NCBI RefSeq assembly: GCF_003944765.1
Contig: NZ_RWIU01000004.1
Span: 310,001 to 374,000 of the forward strand
Direction: 5' to 3'
Length of the DNA: 64,000 nt
Source of the DNA: Hymenobacter perfusus
GTDB taxonomy: Bacteria; Bacteroidota; Bacteroidia; Cytophagales; Hymenobacteraceae
Position 1 is the stretch's first letter. Every line of letters starts with the position of its first letter. Both the position numbers and the translations under genes were made by a program. The notes beneath the pieces are model-generated. The model ran no database searches. It was not told the origin of the DNA and worked only from the letters and a program-made list of their open reading frames with translations. Positions 1 to 8,080 of the stretch are shown one piece after another.

Positions 1-112
1 AAGCCTGAACTAAGTACCGGTGATATCCGGCGCAGTAAAACTCCCACACACTACTGCTTTGCTTTCTTAAAATTCATTACCACAACAACTTCTTTTCCAA
101 CATCACAATCAC

Positions 113-919
113 ATGGCAGCTAAAGGCGGTAGTTTTCTGTACGATGTGCTGATGCCCAAAGTGTACGGCATCGGCGCAGCAGTCGTAATCGTAGGGGCAT
201 TGTTTAAAATTCAGCACTGGGAAGGTGCCAGCGAAATGCTGATTGTAGGTCTGGGCACGGAAGCCCTGATCTTCTTGCTGAGCGCGTTCCAGCCCAACCC
301 CAAAGAAGTTGACTGGTCACTGGTGTATCCGGAACTGAGCGAAGGCTACGACCCTTCCACCAACAGCAACAAGTTCGTTGATCAGACTACCGGCACGGGC
401 CTGACCCGCAAGCTGGACGACATGCTGAAAGATGCTAACGTAACACCTGAGGCCATTGCTTCGCTGGGACAGGGCCTGAACCGCCTCAGCACCACTACGC
501 AGCAGCTCTCAACCCTCGGCGACGCTACCAGCGCCACCGATGAGTACACCACCAAAGTGCGCACCGCCGCTCAGTCGCTGGAGCGCATCAACGAGGCGTA
601 CTCCAACACTGCTACGGCCATGACGGCTATGGCTGATGCCACGAACGACGCTCGTGAGTATCATGTGCAGGTGCAGAACGTGACCAAGAACCTGGGCGCG
701 CTGAATGCAGTGTACGAAATGGAGTTGCAGGATGCCAATACGCACCTCAAGTCCATGAACAAGTTCTACGGTACCTTGGCTCAGGCCATGGAGAATCTGA
801 CCGAAGCTGGTAAGGAAACCGACCAGTTCAAGCAGGAAGTGACTAGCCTGACCACCAACCTCAGCTCGCTGAACCGTGTGTATGGTAACATGCTGAACGC
901 TATGCGCGCTACCAACTAA
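113..919 (+). CDS. gldL: Gliding motility / type IX secretion motor protein GldL
   Basis: GldL is the inner-membrane motor protein that, with GldM, uses the proton gradient to power type IX secretion and gliding. The 268-residue product opens with two membrane helices (about 18-34 and 41-59) around the conserved KIQHWEGA segment. A glutamate (E50) lies in the second helix, the class of residue implicated in proton-driven rotation in the family. The long cytoplasmic tail is helical and repeats a short theme (LNAVYEMEL, MNKFYGTL, LNRVYGNML). gldM follows 60 bp later and gldN after that, the standard gldLMN order; gldK would lie upstream of the window. The ATG is at the start of the conserved N-terminus and no Shine-Dalgarno is seen, as usual in this phylum. 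Confidence 0.96.
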   Translation: MAAKGGSFLYDVLMPKVYGIGAAVVIVGALFKIQHWEGASEMLIVGLGTEALIFLLSAFQPNPKEVDWSLVYPELSEGYDPSTNSNKFVDQTTGTGLTRKLDDMLKDANVTPEAIASLGQGLNRLSTTTQQLSTLGDATSATDEYTTKVRTAAQSLERINEAYSNTATAMTAMADATNDAREYHVQVQNVTKNLGALNAVYEMELQDANTHLKSMNKFYGTLAQAMENLTEAGKETDQFKQEVTSLTTNLSSLNRVYGNMLNAMRATN

Positions 920-979
920 GGTAGCCGTACTATCACGTCTCAGATTAAATTCCACACAGTATAGTAACAGGTAGACACG

Positions 980-2563
980 ATGGCGGGAGGTAAAGAGACT
1001 CCACGGCAGAAGATGATCGGGATGATGTACTTGGTACTCACCGCTCTTCTGGCCCTACAAGTAAACTCAGCAATTCTGCTCAAGTTCAAGTTTCTGGATG
1101 ACAGCTTGTCGGCTATCAACGGCAAAGTGTCGAAGGCAAACGACGATAAGGTAAAAGGCATTAAGGGACAGGTTGAAAAGAACCGTAACCAAGCCAAAGA
1201 CCTTGCTGTCCTGAAGCAAAGCGAAGAAGTACGGCAGAAAACGCAGGAGATGGTTGCCTACCTATCCGGCGTCCGCACGAAACTGCTGGAGAAAACGGAG
1301 AACAAAGGCAAGAACGAATTCAAAAACATGAGCGCCGAGGATAAAGTGGCGGAGCTTATGTTGGGTGCCAGCCAGGACGGGGAAGGCTACAAGATGAAAG
1401 GGCAGTTGAACAACTACTCTACCTACATCAAGCAGTTTGTTCCCAATGCCGGTACTTTGGCACTCGATGCCAAGGAAGACCCAATGGTGACGGAGAAGGA
1501 GCAGAAGAGCAAAAACTTTGCTCAGCTTAGCTTCGAAAACACGCCGGTAGTAGCCGCTTTGGCTGTTCTGTCGCAGAAAGAGGCCGAGGTTCTGAAGTAT
1601 GAGTCGGATGCACTTAGTGCTTTGGCCCAACGCGTAGGTGGCTCGGTTATCGTATTCGATAAAATTGGTGCTTTTGCTAGTGCTGAGTCGAACACGGTAG
1701 CAGCTGGTACCAAGTACAAAGCTGAACTGTTCCTGACGGCTTCGGCCTCAGGGCTGAACCCTAGCATGACGCTGAATGGCTCGCCCCTGAAGGTGGACCC
1801 AGCTACCGGCAAAGGCAAAATCGAATTCACGGCTCGTCCTGGTTCCTTTGATGCTTCTGGTAACGCCAAAGGATCCTGGACTGGTACTATCCGCTTCAAG
1901 CAGAATGGCCGTGATACGGTCTTCACTGTGAAAACTCCTTACACCATTACCAAGCCGGTAATGCAGATTCAGTCGGCTTCGGTGCAGGCGCTGTACTTCA
2001 AGTGCGGCAACAAGCTGAGCGTACAGGTACCCGCGCTGGGTGCTCAGTACGATCCTAGCTTCTCCGCATCCGGGGCTTCGACTATCAAAGGTTCAGCCAA
2101 AGGTGAGGTAACGCTGGTTCCGAACTCGAAAGAGGTAACCCTGAACGTAAGCAGCGGTGGTAACCCCATCGGCTCGCAGACCTTCCAGGTTCGCCCCATT
2201 CCCAAGCCGGAAATTCAGTGCTGGGTAGGTGGCCGTCCGGCCAACGAAAAGCAAGGTACCCCGATTACTGCCGTTCGTAACATGAACATGAAGGCGGTGG
2301 CCGATGCTGGTTTTGCCACCTTCCTGCCGGATGATGCCCGTTTCCGGGTGTCGCGCTACGAAATTACGCTGGTACGTGGCAAGCGTCCGGCTATGCAAAC
2401 CATTACTGTCAATGGTCCAACGGTTGATCTGAGCAGCGTGGTAAACACTGCTCGTGAAGGTGACCGTCTGTACATCGAAGTAAAAGGAGTGCAGCGTCAG
2501 AATTTCCAAGGCAATGTGGAGGACGTAAACGTTTCCAAGCAGTTCAATATTCCGCTGCTCTAA
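980..2563 (+). CDS. gldM: Gliding motility / type IX secretion motor protein GldM
   Basis: GldM is the single-pass inner-membrane partner of GldL; its periplasmic part spans the periplasm as a dimer and transmits motion to the outer-membrane GldKN ring. The 527 residues fit the family length. The N-terminus (MAGGKETPRQKMIGMMYLVL) is the typical cytoplasmic signature, including the conserved Arg9 region, followed by one transmembrane helix (about 12-33). The rest is periplasmic: a helical first domain, then beta-rich Ig-like domains with the family motif GNKLSVQVPALG near residue 340. It sits between gldL (60 bp upstream) and gldN (48 bp downstream) and is probably cotranscribed with both. Confidence 0.96.
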   Translation: MAGGKETPRQKMIGMMYLVLTALLALQVNSAILLKFKFLDDSLSAINGKVSKANDDKVKGIKGQVEKNRNQAKDLAVLKQSEEVRQKTQEMVAYLSGVRTKLLEKTENKGKNEFKNMSAEDKVAELMLGASQDGEGYKMKGQLNNYSTYIKQFVPNAGTLALDAKEDPMVTEKEQKSKNFAQLSFENTPVVAALAVLSQKEAEVLKYESDALSALAQRVGGSVIVFDKIGAFASAESNTVAAGTKYKAELFLTASASGLNPSMTLNGSPLKVDPATGKGKIEFTARPGSFDASGNAKGSWTGTIRFKQNGRDTVFTVKTPYTITKPVMQIQSASVQALYFKCGNKLSVQVPALGAQYDPSFSASGASTIKGSAKGEVTLVPNSKEVTLNVSSGGNPIGSQTFQVRPIPKPEIQCWVGGRPANEKQGTPITAVRNMNMKAVADAGFATFLPDDARFRVSRYEITLVRGKRPAMQTITVNGPTVDLSSVVNTAREGDRLYIEVKGVQRQNFQGNVEDVNVSKQFNIPLL

Positions 2564-2611
2564 GCGTTACTGGTCCTGAACTATCCGTCGCGCTTTTTTG
2601 ATTACTCTGGT

Positions 2612-3493
2612 ATGAACAAATTCCTCTCCTTCGCCGCTCTGACGGCCGGCCTGACGCTGTCGGTGGCAGCCTCGGCTCAGGAACAAGCTACCACCGCGAG
2701 CAGTAACGGCTCGTACCGCCCGATTCCGAGTTCGGACATCATGTTCCGAAAGACTATCTGGCGCGCGATTGACCTGCGTGAGAAGCAGAACAAACCCATG
2801 TTCGCCGAAGGCAAGGAAATCAGCCGTGTAATCATCGATGCGGTAAAGCGTGGTGAGCTGCAGGCGTATCGTAACGACTCGCTGACGACTACTTTCTCTT
2901 CGAAGGAAGTATTAAGCAACATGTCGTATGCGGAGGCTAGCGCCGGTCTGAGTGATGAGGAAAGAGCCGCTGGTTTCTCGGAGGATACGGGTGACGACTG
3001 GGGTGCTCCCGTTAAAAAAGGAGCCAAAGGTAAACCTGCAGCTAAAAAGGCTCCAGTAGTAGCACCGAGCTACGAGATTCGTCCGAAGGATATGTATCAG
3101 ATGGAGATGAAAGAGGATATGATTTTCGACAAGAAACGGTCGAGAATGTATCATGACATCAAGTCCATTACGCTGCTTGTTCCTTCTACGCTAAGTTCTA
3201 ACACTGCCGGTATCGAGAAAACCATTGGAGTGTTTAAATACAGCGACCTAATTCGCGTATTCCGAGCCAACCCGGACAAGGCTATTTGGTTTAATCCCCA
3301 AAACGATGCCCAGCATAAAAACCTTGCTGACGCTTTCGAACTGTGGTTGTTCAACTCCTACATAGTGAAGGTGTCTAACCCCAGCGACTCGCGTCTGGAC
3401 GAAATCTATGGTGGGCAGCAGCAGGGTATTCTGGCTTCGCAACAGGCAGCAGCCGACCTGATCGAATACGAGTACAACCTGTGGTCGTTCTAG
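2612..3493 (+). CDS. gldN: Gliding motility / type IX secretion protein GldN
   Basis: GldN (PorN in Porphyromonas) forms with the lipoprotein GldK a large ring under the outer membrane that contacts GldM. The 293-residue product has a Sec signal peptide (cleavage after about residue 22, ASA-Q), then the family core beginning IPSSDIMFRKTIWRAIDLREKQN. A Lys/Ala-rich low-complexity linker (about 133-150) separates the halves, and the C-terminal half holds the conserved YHDIKSITLLVP and IWFNPQND segments. It is the last gene of the gldLMN run; a strong hairpin with a T-rich end follows 68 bp after the stop. Confidence 0.95.
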   Translation: MNKFLSFAALTAGLTLSVAASAQEQATTASSNGSYRPIPSSDIMFRKTIWRAIDLREKQNKPMFAEGKEISRVIIDAVKRGELQAYRNDSLTTTFSSKEVLSNMSYAEASAGLSDEERAAGFSEDTGDDWGAPVKKGAKGKPAAKKAPVVAPSYEIRPKDMYQMEMKEDMIFDKKRSRMYHDIKSITLLVPSTLSSNTAGIEKTIGVFKYSDLIRVFRANPDKAIWFNPQNDAQHKNLADAFELWLFNSYIVKVSNPSDSRLDEIYGGQQQGILASQQAAADLIEYEYNLWSF

Positions 3494-3561
3494 TATCACG
3501 GACTTAGGCAGATGTATTGGATTACACGAGTTTTGTAGTCGATTCATCTGTTCAACTATAC

Positions 3562-3595
3562 AAAAGAGCCCCAACCGTGAAGTTGGGGCTCTTTT
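3562..3595 (+). terminator. Terminator after gldLMN
   Basis: A perfect 14-bp stem (3562-3575 with 3582-3595) closes a 6-nt loop. The left arm starts AAAA and the right arm ends TTTT, so it can work in both directions between the converging gldN and uvrC genes. Confidence 0.85.
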
Positions 3596-3621
3596 GTGTT
3601 TAACTACTTCGGTTCAGATCG

Positions 3622-5439
3622 TCAAGACTGTTGGGGCTCTTCCTGCTGTCTAAAGTAGGTAAGCAGAATGCGGGCTTTGGCTTTCCCGACTTCAGCGGTA
3701 AGCTCTGGCTCGGTCAGTTCTTTGATCTTTTTGACGGACTTGAACTTGGTGAGGAGCTTATCGGCAGTGACGGGGCCGAGGCCTTTCACGTCAGTTAGTT
3801 CGGTTTTAAGGGTGCCTGCGTCGCGGCGGGAGCGGTGGAAGGTGATGCCGAAGCGGTGGACTTCATCGCGCATGCGTTGGAACAGGCGAAGTGACTCGCT
3901 CTTTTTGTCAATGTAGAGCGGTAATGGGTCGTTGGGGACGTAGATTTCCTCCAGCCGCTTGGCAATGCCGATGACGGCCATCTGGCCCCACAGGTTGAGG
4001 TCTTTAAGGGCTTTTACCGCCATACTGAGCTGGCCCTTGCCACCATCCACAATCACCAGCTGCGGCAGGCTGGCTCCTTCATCTACTAGGCGGCGGTAGC
4101 GGCGCGTAACCACTTCGTACATCGAGTCGAAATCGTTGGGGCCGATGACGGTTTTGATGTGGTAGTGGCGGTAGTCTTTCTTGCTGGGCCTGGCGTTGCG
4201 GAAACACACCATGGCGGCCACCGGATTGTCGCCCTGGAAGTTGGAGTTATCGAAGCATTCGATATGCTTAGGCAGCTCCGTCAGGCGTAAATCCTTGCGG
4301 ATGGTTTCCATGATGCGGACCTCGTTCAGGTCCTTGCTCCGGTCGTTCATGCTTTCCTTCTCCTTACGCAGGTACAGCACGTTTTTCAGCCCCAGCTCGA
4401 TGAGCTTGCGCTTGTCGCCGATCTGGGGCTGGGTGATGCTAACGCCGGGCAGGGGCAGGTTGGGAACGGGCAGATTGGTGAGGATTTCCTTGGACTCACT
4501 CTCGAACTCCTGCCGCATCTGCATGATGAGCGGGGCCAGAATCTCCTCGTCGGGCTCATCCAGCTTCTTCTGTACCTCCACCGACTGCGTGAGCACAATG
4601 CTACCATTCATCACCTTGAGGTAGCTGATGAAGGCTGATTTCTCGTTCGACACGATGCTGAATACGTCGATGTTGGACAATGATGCATTCACGATGGTGC
4701 TCTTGCTCTGGAAGTCATCCAGCTTATCCAGCTTGAGCTTGAACTGGTGGGCCAGCTCGTATTGCTGGTCTTGGGCCGCCTGCGTCATCCGGTCCCGGAA
4801 GTACTGCTTGGGCAGGCGCAGGTCACCGTTGAGAATCTGGCGAATCTGCTGGATATACTGGTTGTAGGCTTCCTCTTCCTGGTGGCCCTCGCAAGGGCCT
4901 TTGCAGTTGCCCAGGTGATATTCCAGACACACCTTAAACTTGCCGGCCTCGATGTTCTGGGGCGAGAGGTTGTAGGTGCAGGTACGCAGCGGATACAGCG
5001 CCCGAATCAGCTCCAGCAGCAGGTTCATGCCCGTGACGTTGGCGTAAGGTCCATAGTAGCGGCCGTGGCCCGGAATTTTGTTGCGGGTGGGGATGAGGCG
5101 CGGGAACCGCTCGTTGGTCAGCAGCAGATACGGATACGTCTTGCCATCTTTAAGCAGGATGTTGTACTTGGGCTGGTGCTGCTTGATAAGGTTGTTTTCC
5201 AGCAGAAATGCGTCTGACTCCGAATCGACAATGGTAAACTCGATGCGGCGGATGTTCTTGACCAGCTGCTGGGTTTTCTTGTTGTGGTCCTGCTTGGTGA
5301 AATAGCTGCTGACCCGCTTGCGCAGGTCGATGGCTTTGCCCACGTAGATGATGCTATCTTCTTCGCCGAAGTATTTGTACACGCCCGGGCGGTGGGGCAG
5401 CTGGCGGATTTGGTCCTGTAGTTCGGGGCGAGCAGCCAT
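3622..5439 (-). CDS. uvrC: Excinuclease ABC subunit C (UvrC)
   Basis: UvrC makes both incisions around a DNA lesion handed over by UvrA/UvrB in nucleotide excision repair. Domains in order: GIY-YIG nuclease (VYKYFGEEDSIIYVGKA), a four-Cys segment resembling the UvrC iron-sulfur ligands (CTYN, VCLEYHLGNCKGPC), a UVR domain (QYELAHQFKLKLDKLDDF), the RNase H-like endonuclease core (IECFDNSNFQGDNPVAAMVCF, LVIVDGGKGQL) and a C-terminal helix-hairpin-helix (DVKGLGPVTADKLL). The start at 5439 (MAARPEL) gives 605 residues and fits the family; an in-frame ATG at 5499 would add 20 residues unlike UvrC. It lies downstream of the penicillin-binding protein gene on the same strand, separated by a terminator. 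Confidence 0.95.
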   Translation of the reverse strand: MAARPELQDQIRQLPHRPGVYKYFGEEDSIIYVGKAIDLRKRVSSYFTKQDHNKKTQQLVKNIRRIEFTIVDSESDAFLLENNLIKQHQPKYNILLKDGKTYPYLLLTNERFPRLIPTRNKIPGHGRYYGPYANVTGMNLLLELIRALYPLRTCTYNLSPQNIEAGKFKVCLEYHLGNCKGPCEGHQEEEAYNQYIQQIRQILNGDLRLPKQYFRDRMTQAAQDQQYELAHQFKLKLDKLDDFQSKSTIVNASLSNIDVFSIVSNEKSAFISYLKVMNGSIVLTQSVEVQKKLDEPDEEILAPLIMQMRQEFESESKEILTNLPVPNLPLPGVSITQPQIGDKRKLIELGLKNVLYLRKEKESMNDRSKDLNEVRIMETIRKDLRLTELPKHIECFDNSNFQGDNPVAAMVCFRNARPSKKDYRHYHIKTVIGPNDFDSMYEVVTRRYRRLVDEGASLPQLVIVDGGKGQLSMAVKALKDLNLWGQMAVIGIAKRLEEIYVPNDPLPLYIDKKSESLRLFQRMRDEVHRFGITFHRSRRDAGTLKTELTDVKGLGPVTADKLLTKFKSVKKIKELTEPELTAEVGKAKARILLTYFRQQEEPQQS

Positions 5440-5570
5440 ATCACAGATTTTGCAGATGGATTGGATGGCACGGATTCCGTTGGAGCCTGTAGTGTTCAAC
5501 CCGAGTTTTTACTGGAAGTACGCAACGTTTCGGGACGGAGGTTCGCGAAGCCAGCGTGGCGTTGTGGTCA

Positions 5571-5605
5571 AAACAAAAAAGGTGGCCGGGATGTCCCGGC
5601 CACCT
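5571..5605 (-). terminator. Terminator after the penicillin-binding protein gene
   Basis: Perfect 12-bp GC-rich stem (5580-5591 with 5594-5605, 2-nt loop). Read on the minus strand it is followed by a T-rich run (5580 down to 5571), as expected for an intrinsic terminator ending the gene that stops at 5644. Confidence 0.85.
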
Positions 5606-5643
5606 TGCGTAAAAATCGGTGAAATCAGAGGAAATCCGCGCCC

Positions 5644-7980
5644 TTAAATGTCTTCTTCGTTCAGGTCTTCCAGTTCTACCTGGTTTAACTTTTGGTCGGA
5701 AGGAATGGTGTCGCGCTGGCCGGCTCCGTTATAGTAGCGTGAGCAGTCAATTTCAATGCTGAGGGCCTGGGCCGGTTTGGGGAAAGGGCCGGTGTTGATA
5801 TCGACGCTTTTATCGGCGTACACTTTCTTCATAAAGATGCCATAAAGTGGCAAGGCCATGCGGGAACCCTGCCCGTACGCACCGGTTTTGAAGTGGATGC
5901 TCCGGTCCTCACCTCCCACCCATGTGCCGCACACCAGATCCGGGGTGAGGCCCATGAACCAGCCGTCGGAGTAGTTGGAGGTAGTGCCGGTTTTAGCACC
6001 CATTTCATAGGGGAATTTGAATCCGCCTTTCAGGATGATGCTGGTGCCGCCCTTTTCCTCGGTGGCCCCGCGCAGCATATAGGTCATCAGGTACGCCGTT
6101 TCCTCGCTCAGGGCCTCGCGCGTCTGGGGTACGAATTCGCGCAACACGTTGCCGTTTTTGTCCTCAATGCGCGTCACCATCATGGGGGCCGTCCAGATGC
6201 CTTTGTTCACGAAGGTGCTGTAGGCGCCCGTTATTTCGTAGATGCTCACGTCGGAGGAACCAAATCCCACTGCCGGTACCGCCTCAATGGGAGAGGTGAT
6301 GCCTAAGCGCTTGGCATAGCTTACCACGGTTTCGGGGCCGAGCTTCTGTACCAGCCAGGCGGTAATGGAGTTCATAGAGCGGGCTAGGGCTTGGCGAAGC
6401 GTGAAGGTGCGGCCGGAGTAGCTGCCCTCGAAGTTGCGGGGCGTGTAGGCAGGCCGGCCGCGCTCGGCCGGGAAGGTGGTGGCCACGTCGGGGCGCTGGT
6501 AGCAGGGCGAGTAGCCCTGGTCGATGGCGGCCACGTACACGAATGGCTTGAACGTGGAGCCCGGCTGGCGCTTGCCCTGCTTCACGTGGTCGTACTTGAT
6601 GTACTTGAAGTTGATACCGCCCACCCAGGCCTTTACCTGCCCGTTGAGCGGGTTCATGGCCATAAAGCCGGAGTGTAGCAGCCGCTTATAATAGGCCAGC
6701 GAGTCCATCGGCGACATCAGCACTTCCTTCTCGCCCCCATTCCAGGTGAATACCTTCATCCGGTACTTCTTGTTGAGATGGTACTTGATGGAGTCCTTAT
6801 TACCCTCGAAGCGGGTGGTGAGGGAGCGGTACCGCTCGGTGCGCTTGATGGCTGTGTTCAGAAAGTTGGGGATGATGCGGCCGTTCTCATCGCGCCAGGG
6901 CTGCTGGCCCTTCCACTGCTGGTCGAACCATTTCTGCTGCAGCTTCATGTGCTCCGCCACGGCCGACTCAGCGTACTTCTGCATGCGCGAGTCGATGGTG
7001 GTATAGATTTTCAGGCCGTCGGAGTACAGGTCGTGGTCGGTTTCCTTGGCCCACTGCTTGAGCATCTTGCTGACCTCCACCCGGAAGTAGGGCGCAATGC
7101 CTTCGTTCTGGTTTTCCACGCTGTAGCGTAGCGCAATGGCTTTCAGCGTATCACTCTGCAGCTGCTGGGGCGTGATGTAGCCGTACTTGTTCATCTGGCG
7201 CAGCACCCAGTTGCGGCGCACTCTGGAGCGCTCGGGATTGAATTTCGGGCTGAAACGGGTAGGCGCGTTTAGTACGCCAACCAGCGTGGCAGCCTCGGGG
7301 CGTGTCAGCTCCCGGGGCTTCTTGCTGAAGAACGTTTTGGCGGCCGTGTTGATACCGAAGGCATTGGATCCGTAGTCGTTGGTGTTCAGGTACATGCGCA
7401 GAATTTCGCGCTTGGTGTAGCTGCGTTCCAGGCGGGTAGCCAGAATCCACTCTTTGGTTTTGGTGATGAGCATGCGTACGCCCGGTACATCATTCAGCGT
7501 GCCGTCGTTGAGGTCTTCGCGGGTGCGGAACAGTACTTTGGCCAGCTGCTGGGTAAGGGTGGATCCGCCGCCGCCGCTGCCGCCCGTGAGCAGCCCGGCC
7601 GCCACCCGGCCGGTCGCCTTGGGGTCGATGCCGGAATGTTCCTCGAAGCGGGCGTCCTCGGTGGCAATCAGGGCATCTACCAGGTGCTGGGGCAGGTCTT
7701 CGTACTCGGCGGGCGTGCGGTTCTCGCGGAAATATTTGCCCATGAGTACGTTGTCGGCGGAGTAGATTTCCGAGGCCAGCTCGCTACGTGGGTTTTCCAG
7801 CGTTTTGAGGTTGGGCATGCGCCCGAACAGATTCAGGAAGTTGACGCTCACGGCCAGCACGTACACTACCAGCCCGAGTGCTCCGGCTCCGAACAACAGC
7901 CAGAACGTGCGCGCCCAGCCGGTGTAGCGGCCGGTGGGAGGGGTTTTACGAATGGAATTCTTGGTGGCGGATCTGGCCAT
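5644..7980 (-). CDS. mrcA: Class A penicillin-binding protein (PBP1A-type)
   Basis: Bifunctional peptidoglycan synthase with glycosyltransferase and transpeptidase activity, anchored in the inner membrane. After a basic N-terminus there is one transmembrane helix (about 24-48). The GT51 domain shows EDARFEEHSGID with the catalytic Glu and GGSTLTQQLAK. The transpeptidase domain shows the SxxK motif in PGSTFKPF, the SxN motif in RSMNS and the KTG motif in GAKTGTTSNYSDGW. At 778 residues it has the usual length. The symbol follows E. coli usage. The sprE-like gene lies 100 bp upstream on the same strand; an 18-bp hairpin sits in the gap. Confidence 0.93.
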   Translation of the reverse strand: MARSATKNSIRKTPPTGRYTGWARTFWLLFGAGALGLVVYVLAVSVNFLNLFGRMPNLKTLENPRSELASEIYSADNVLMGKYFRENRTPAEYEDLPQHLVDALIATEDARFEEHSGIDPKATGRVAAGLLTGGSGGGGSTLTQQLAKVLFRTREDLNDGTLNDVPGVRMLITKTKEWILATRLERSYTKREILRMYLNTNDYGSNAFGINTAAKTFFSKKPRELTRPEAATLVGVLNAPTRFSPKFNPERSRVRRNWVLRQMNKYGYITPQQLQSDTLKAIALRYSVENQNEGIAPYFRVEVSKMLKQWAKETDHDLYSDGLKIYTTIDSRMQKYAESAVAEHMKLQQKWFDQQWKGQQPWRDENGRIIPNFLNTAIKRTERYRSLTTRFEGNKDSIKYHLNKKYRMKVFTWNGGEKEVLMSPMDSLAYYKRLLHSGFMAMNPLNGQVKAWVGGINFKYIKYDHVKQGKRQPGSTFKPFVYVAAIDQGYSPCYQRPDVATTFPAERGRPAYTPRNFEGSYSGRTFTLRQALARSMNSITAWLVQKLGPETVVSYAKRLGITSPIEAVPAVGFGSSDVSIYEITGAYSTFVNKGIWTAPMMVTRIEDKNGNVLREFVPQTREALSEETAYLMTYMLRGATEEKGGTSIILKGGFKFPYEMGAKTGTTSNYSDGWFMGLTPDLVCGTWVGGEDRSIHFKTGAYGQGSRMALPLYGIFMKKVYADKSVDINTGPFPKPAQALSIEIDCSRYYNGAGQRDTIPSDQKLNQVELEDLNEEDI

Positions 7981-8008
7981 TTCAGGAGGTAAGAATGAAG
8001 GTCGGATA

Positions 8009-8068
8009 AACCACCCGTGAACCGCTCCCGACCGCCCGAAGGCAGCCGAAAGCGGTTCACGGGTGGTT
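8009..8068 (-). other. Large hairpin between sprE-like gene and mrcA
   Basis: Perfect 18-bp inverted repeat (8009-8026 with 8051-8068) around a 24-nt loop. No T-run follows on the minus strand, so it is not a textbook intrinsic terminator. It may be an RNA-stability or attenuating element between two same-strand genes. Confidence 0.6.
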
Positions 8069-8080
8069 CCGACAGCAAAA

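Noticed and set aside
2..13. Possible last codons of gldK (SLN, stop) at the window edge
   Set aside because: Only four codons are visible and no GldK feature can be recognised, so gene context alone does not support a feature.
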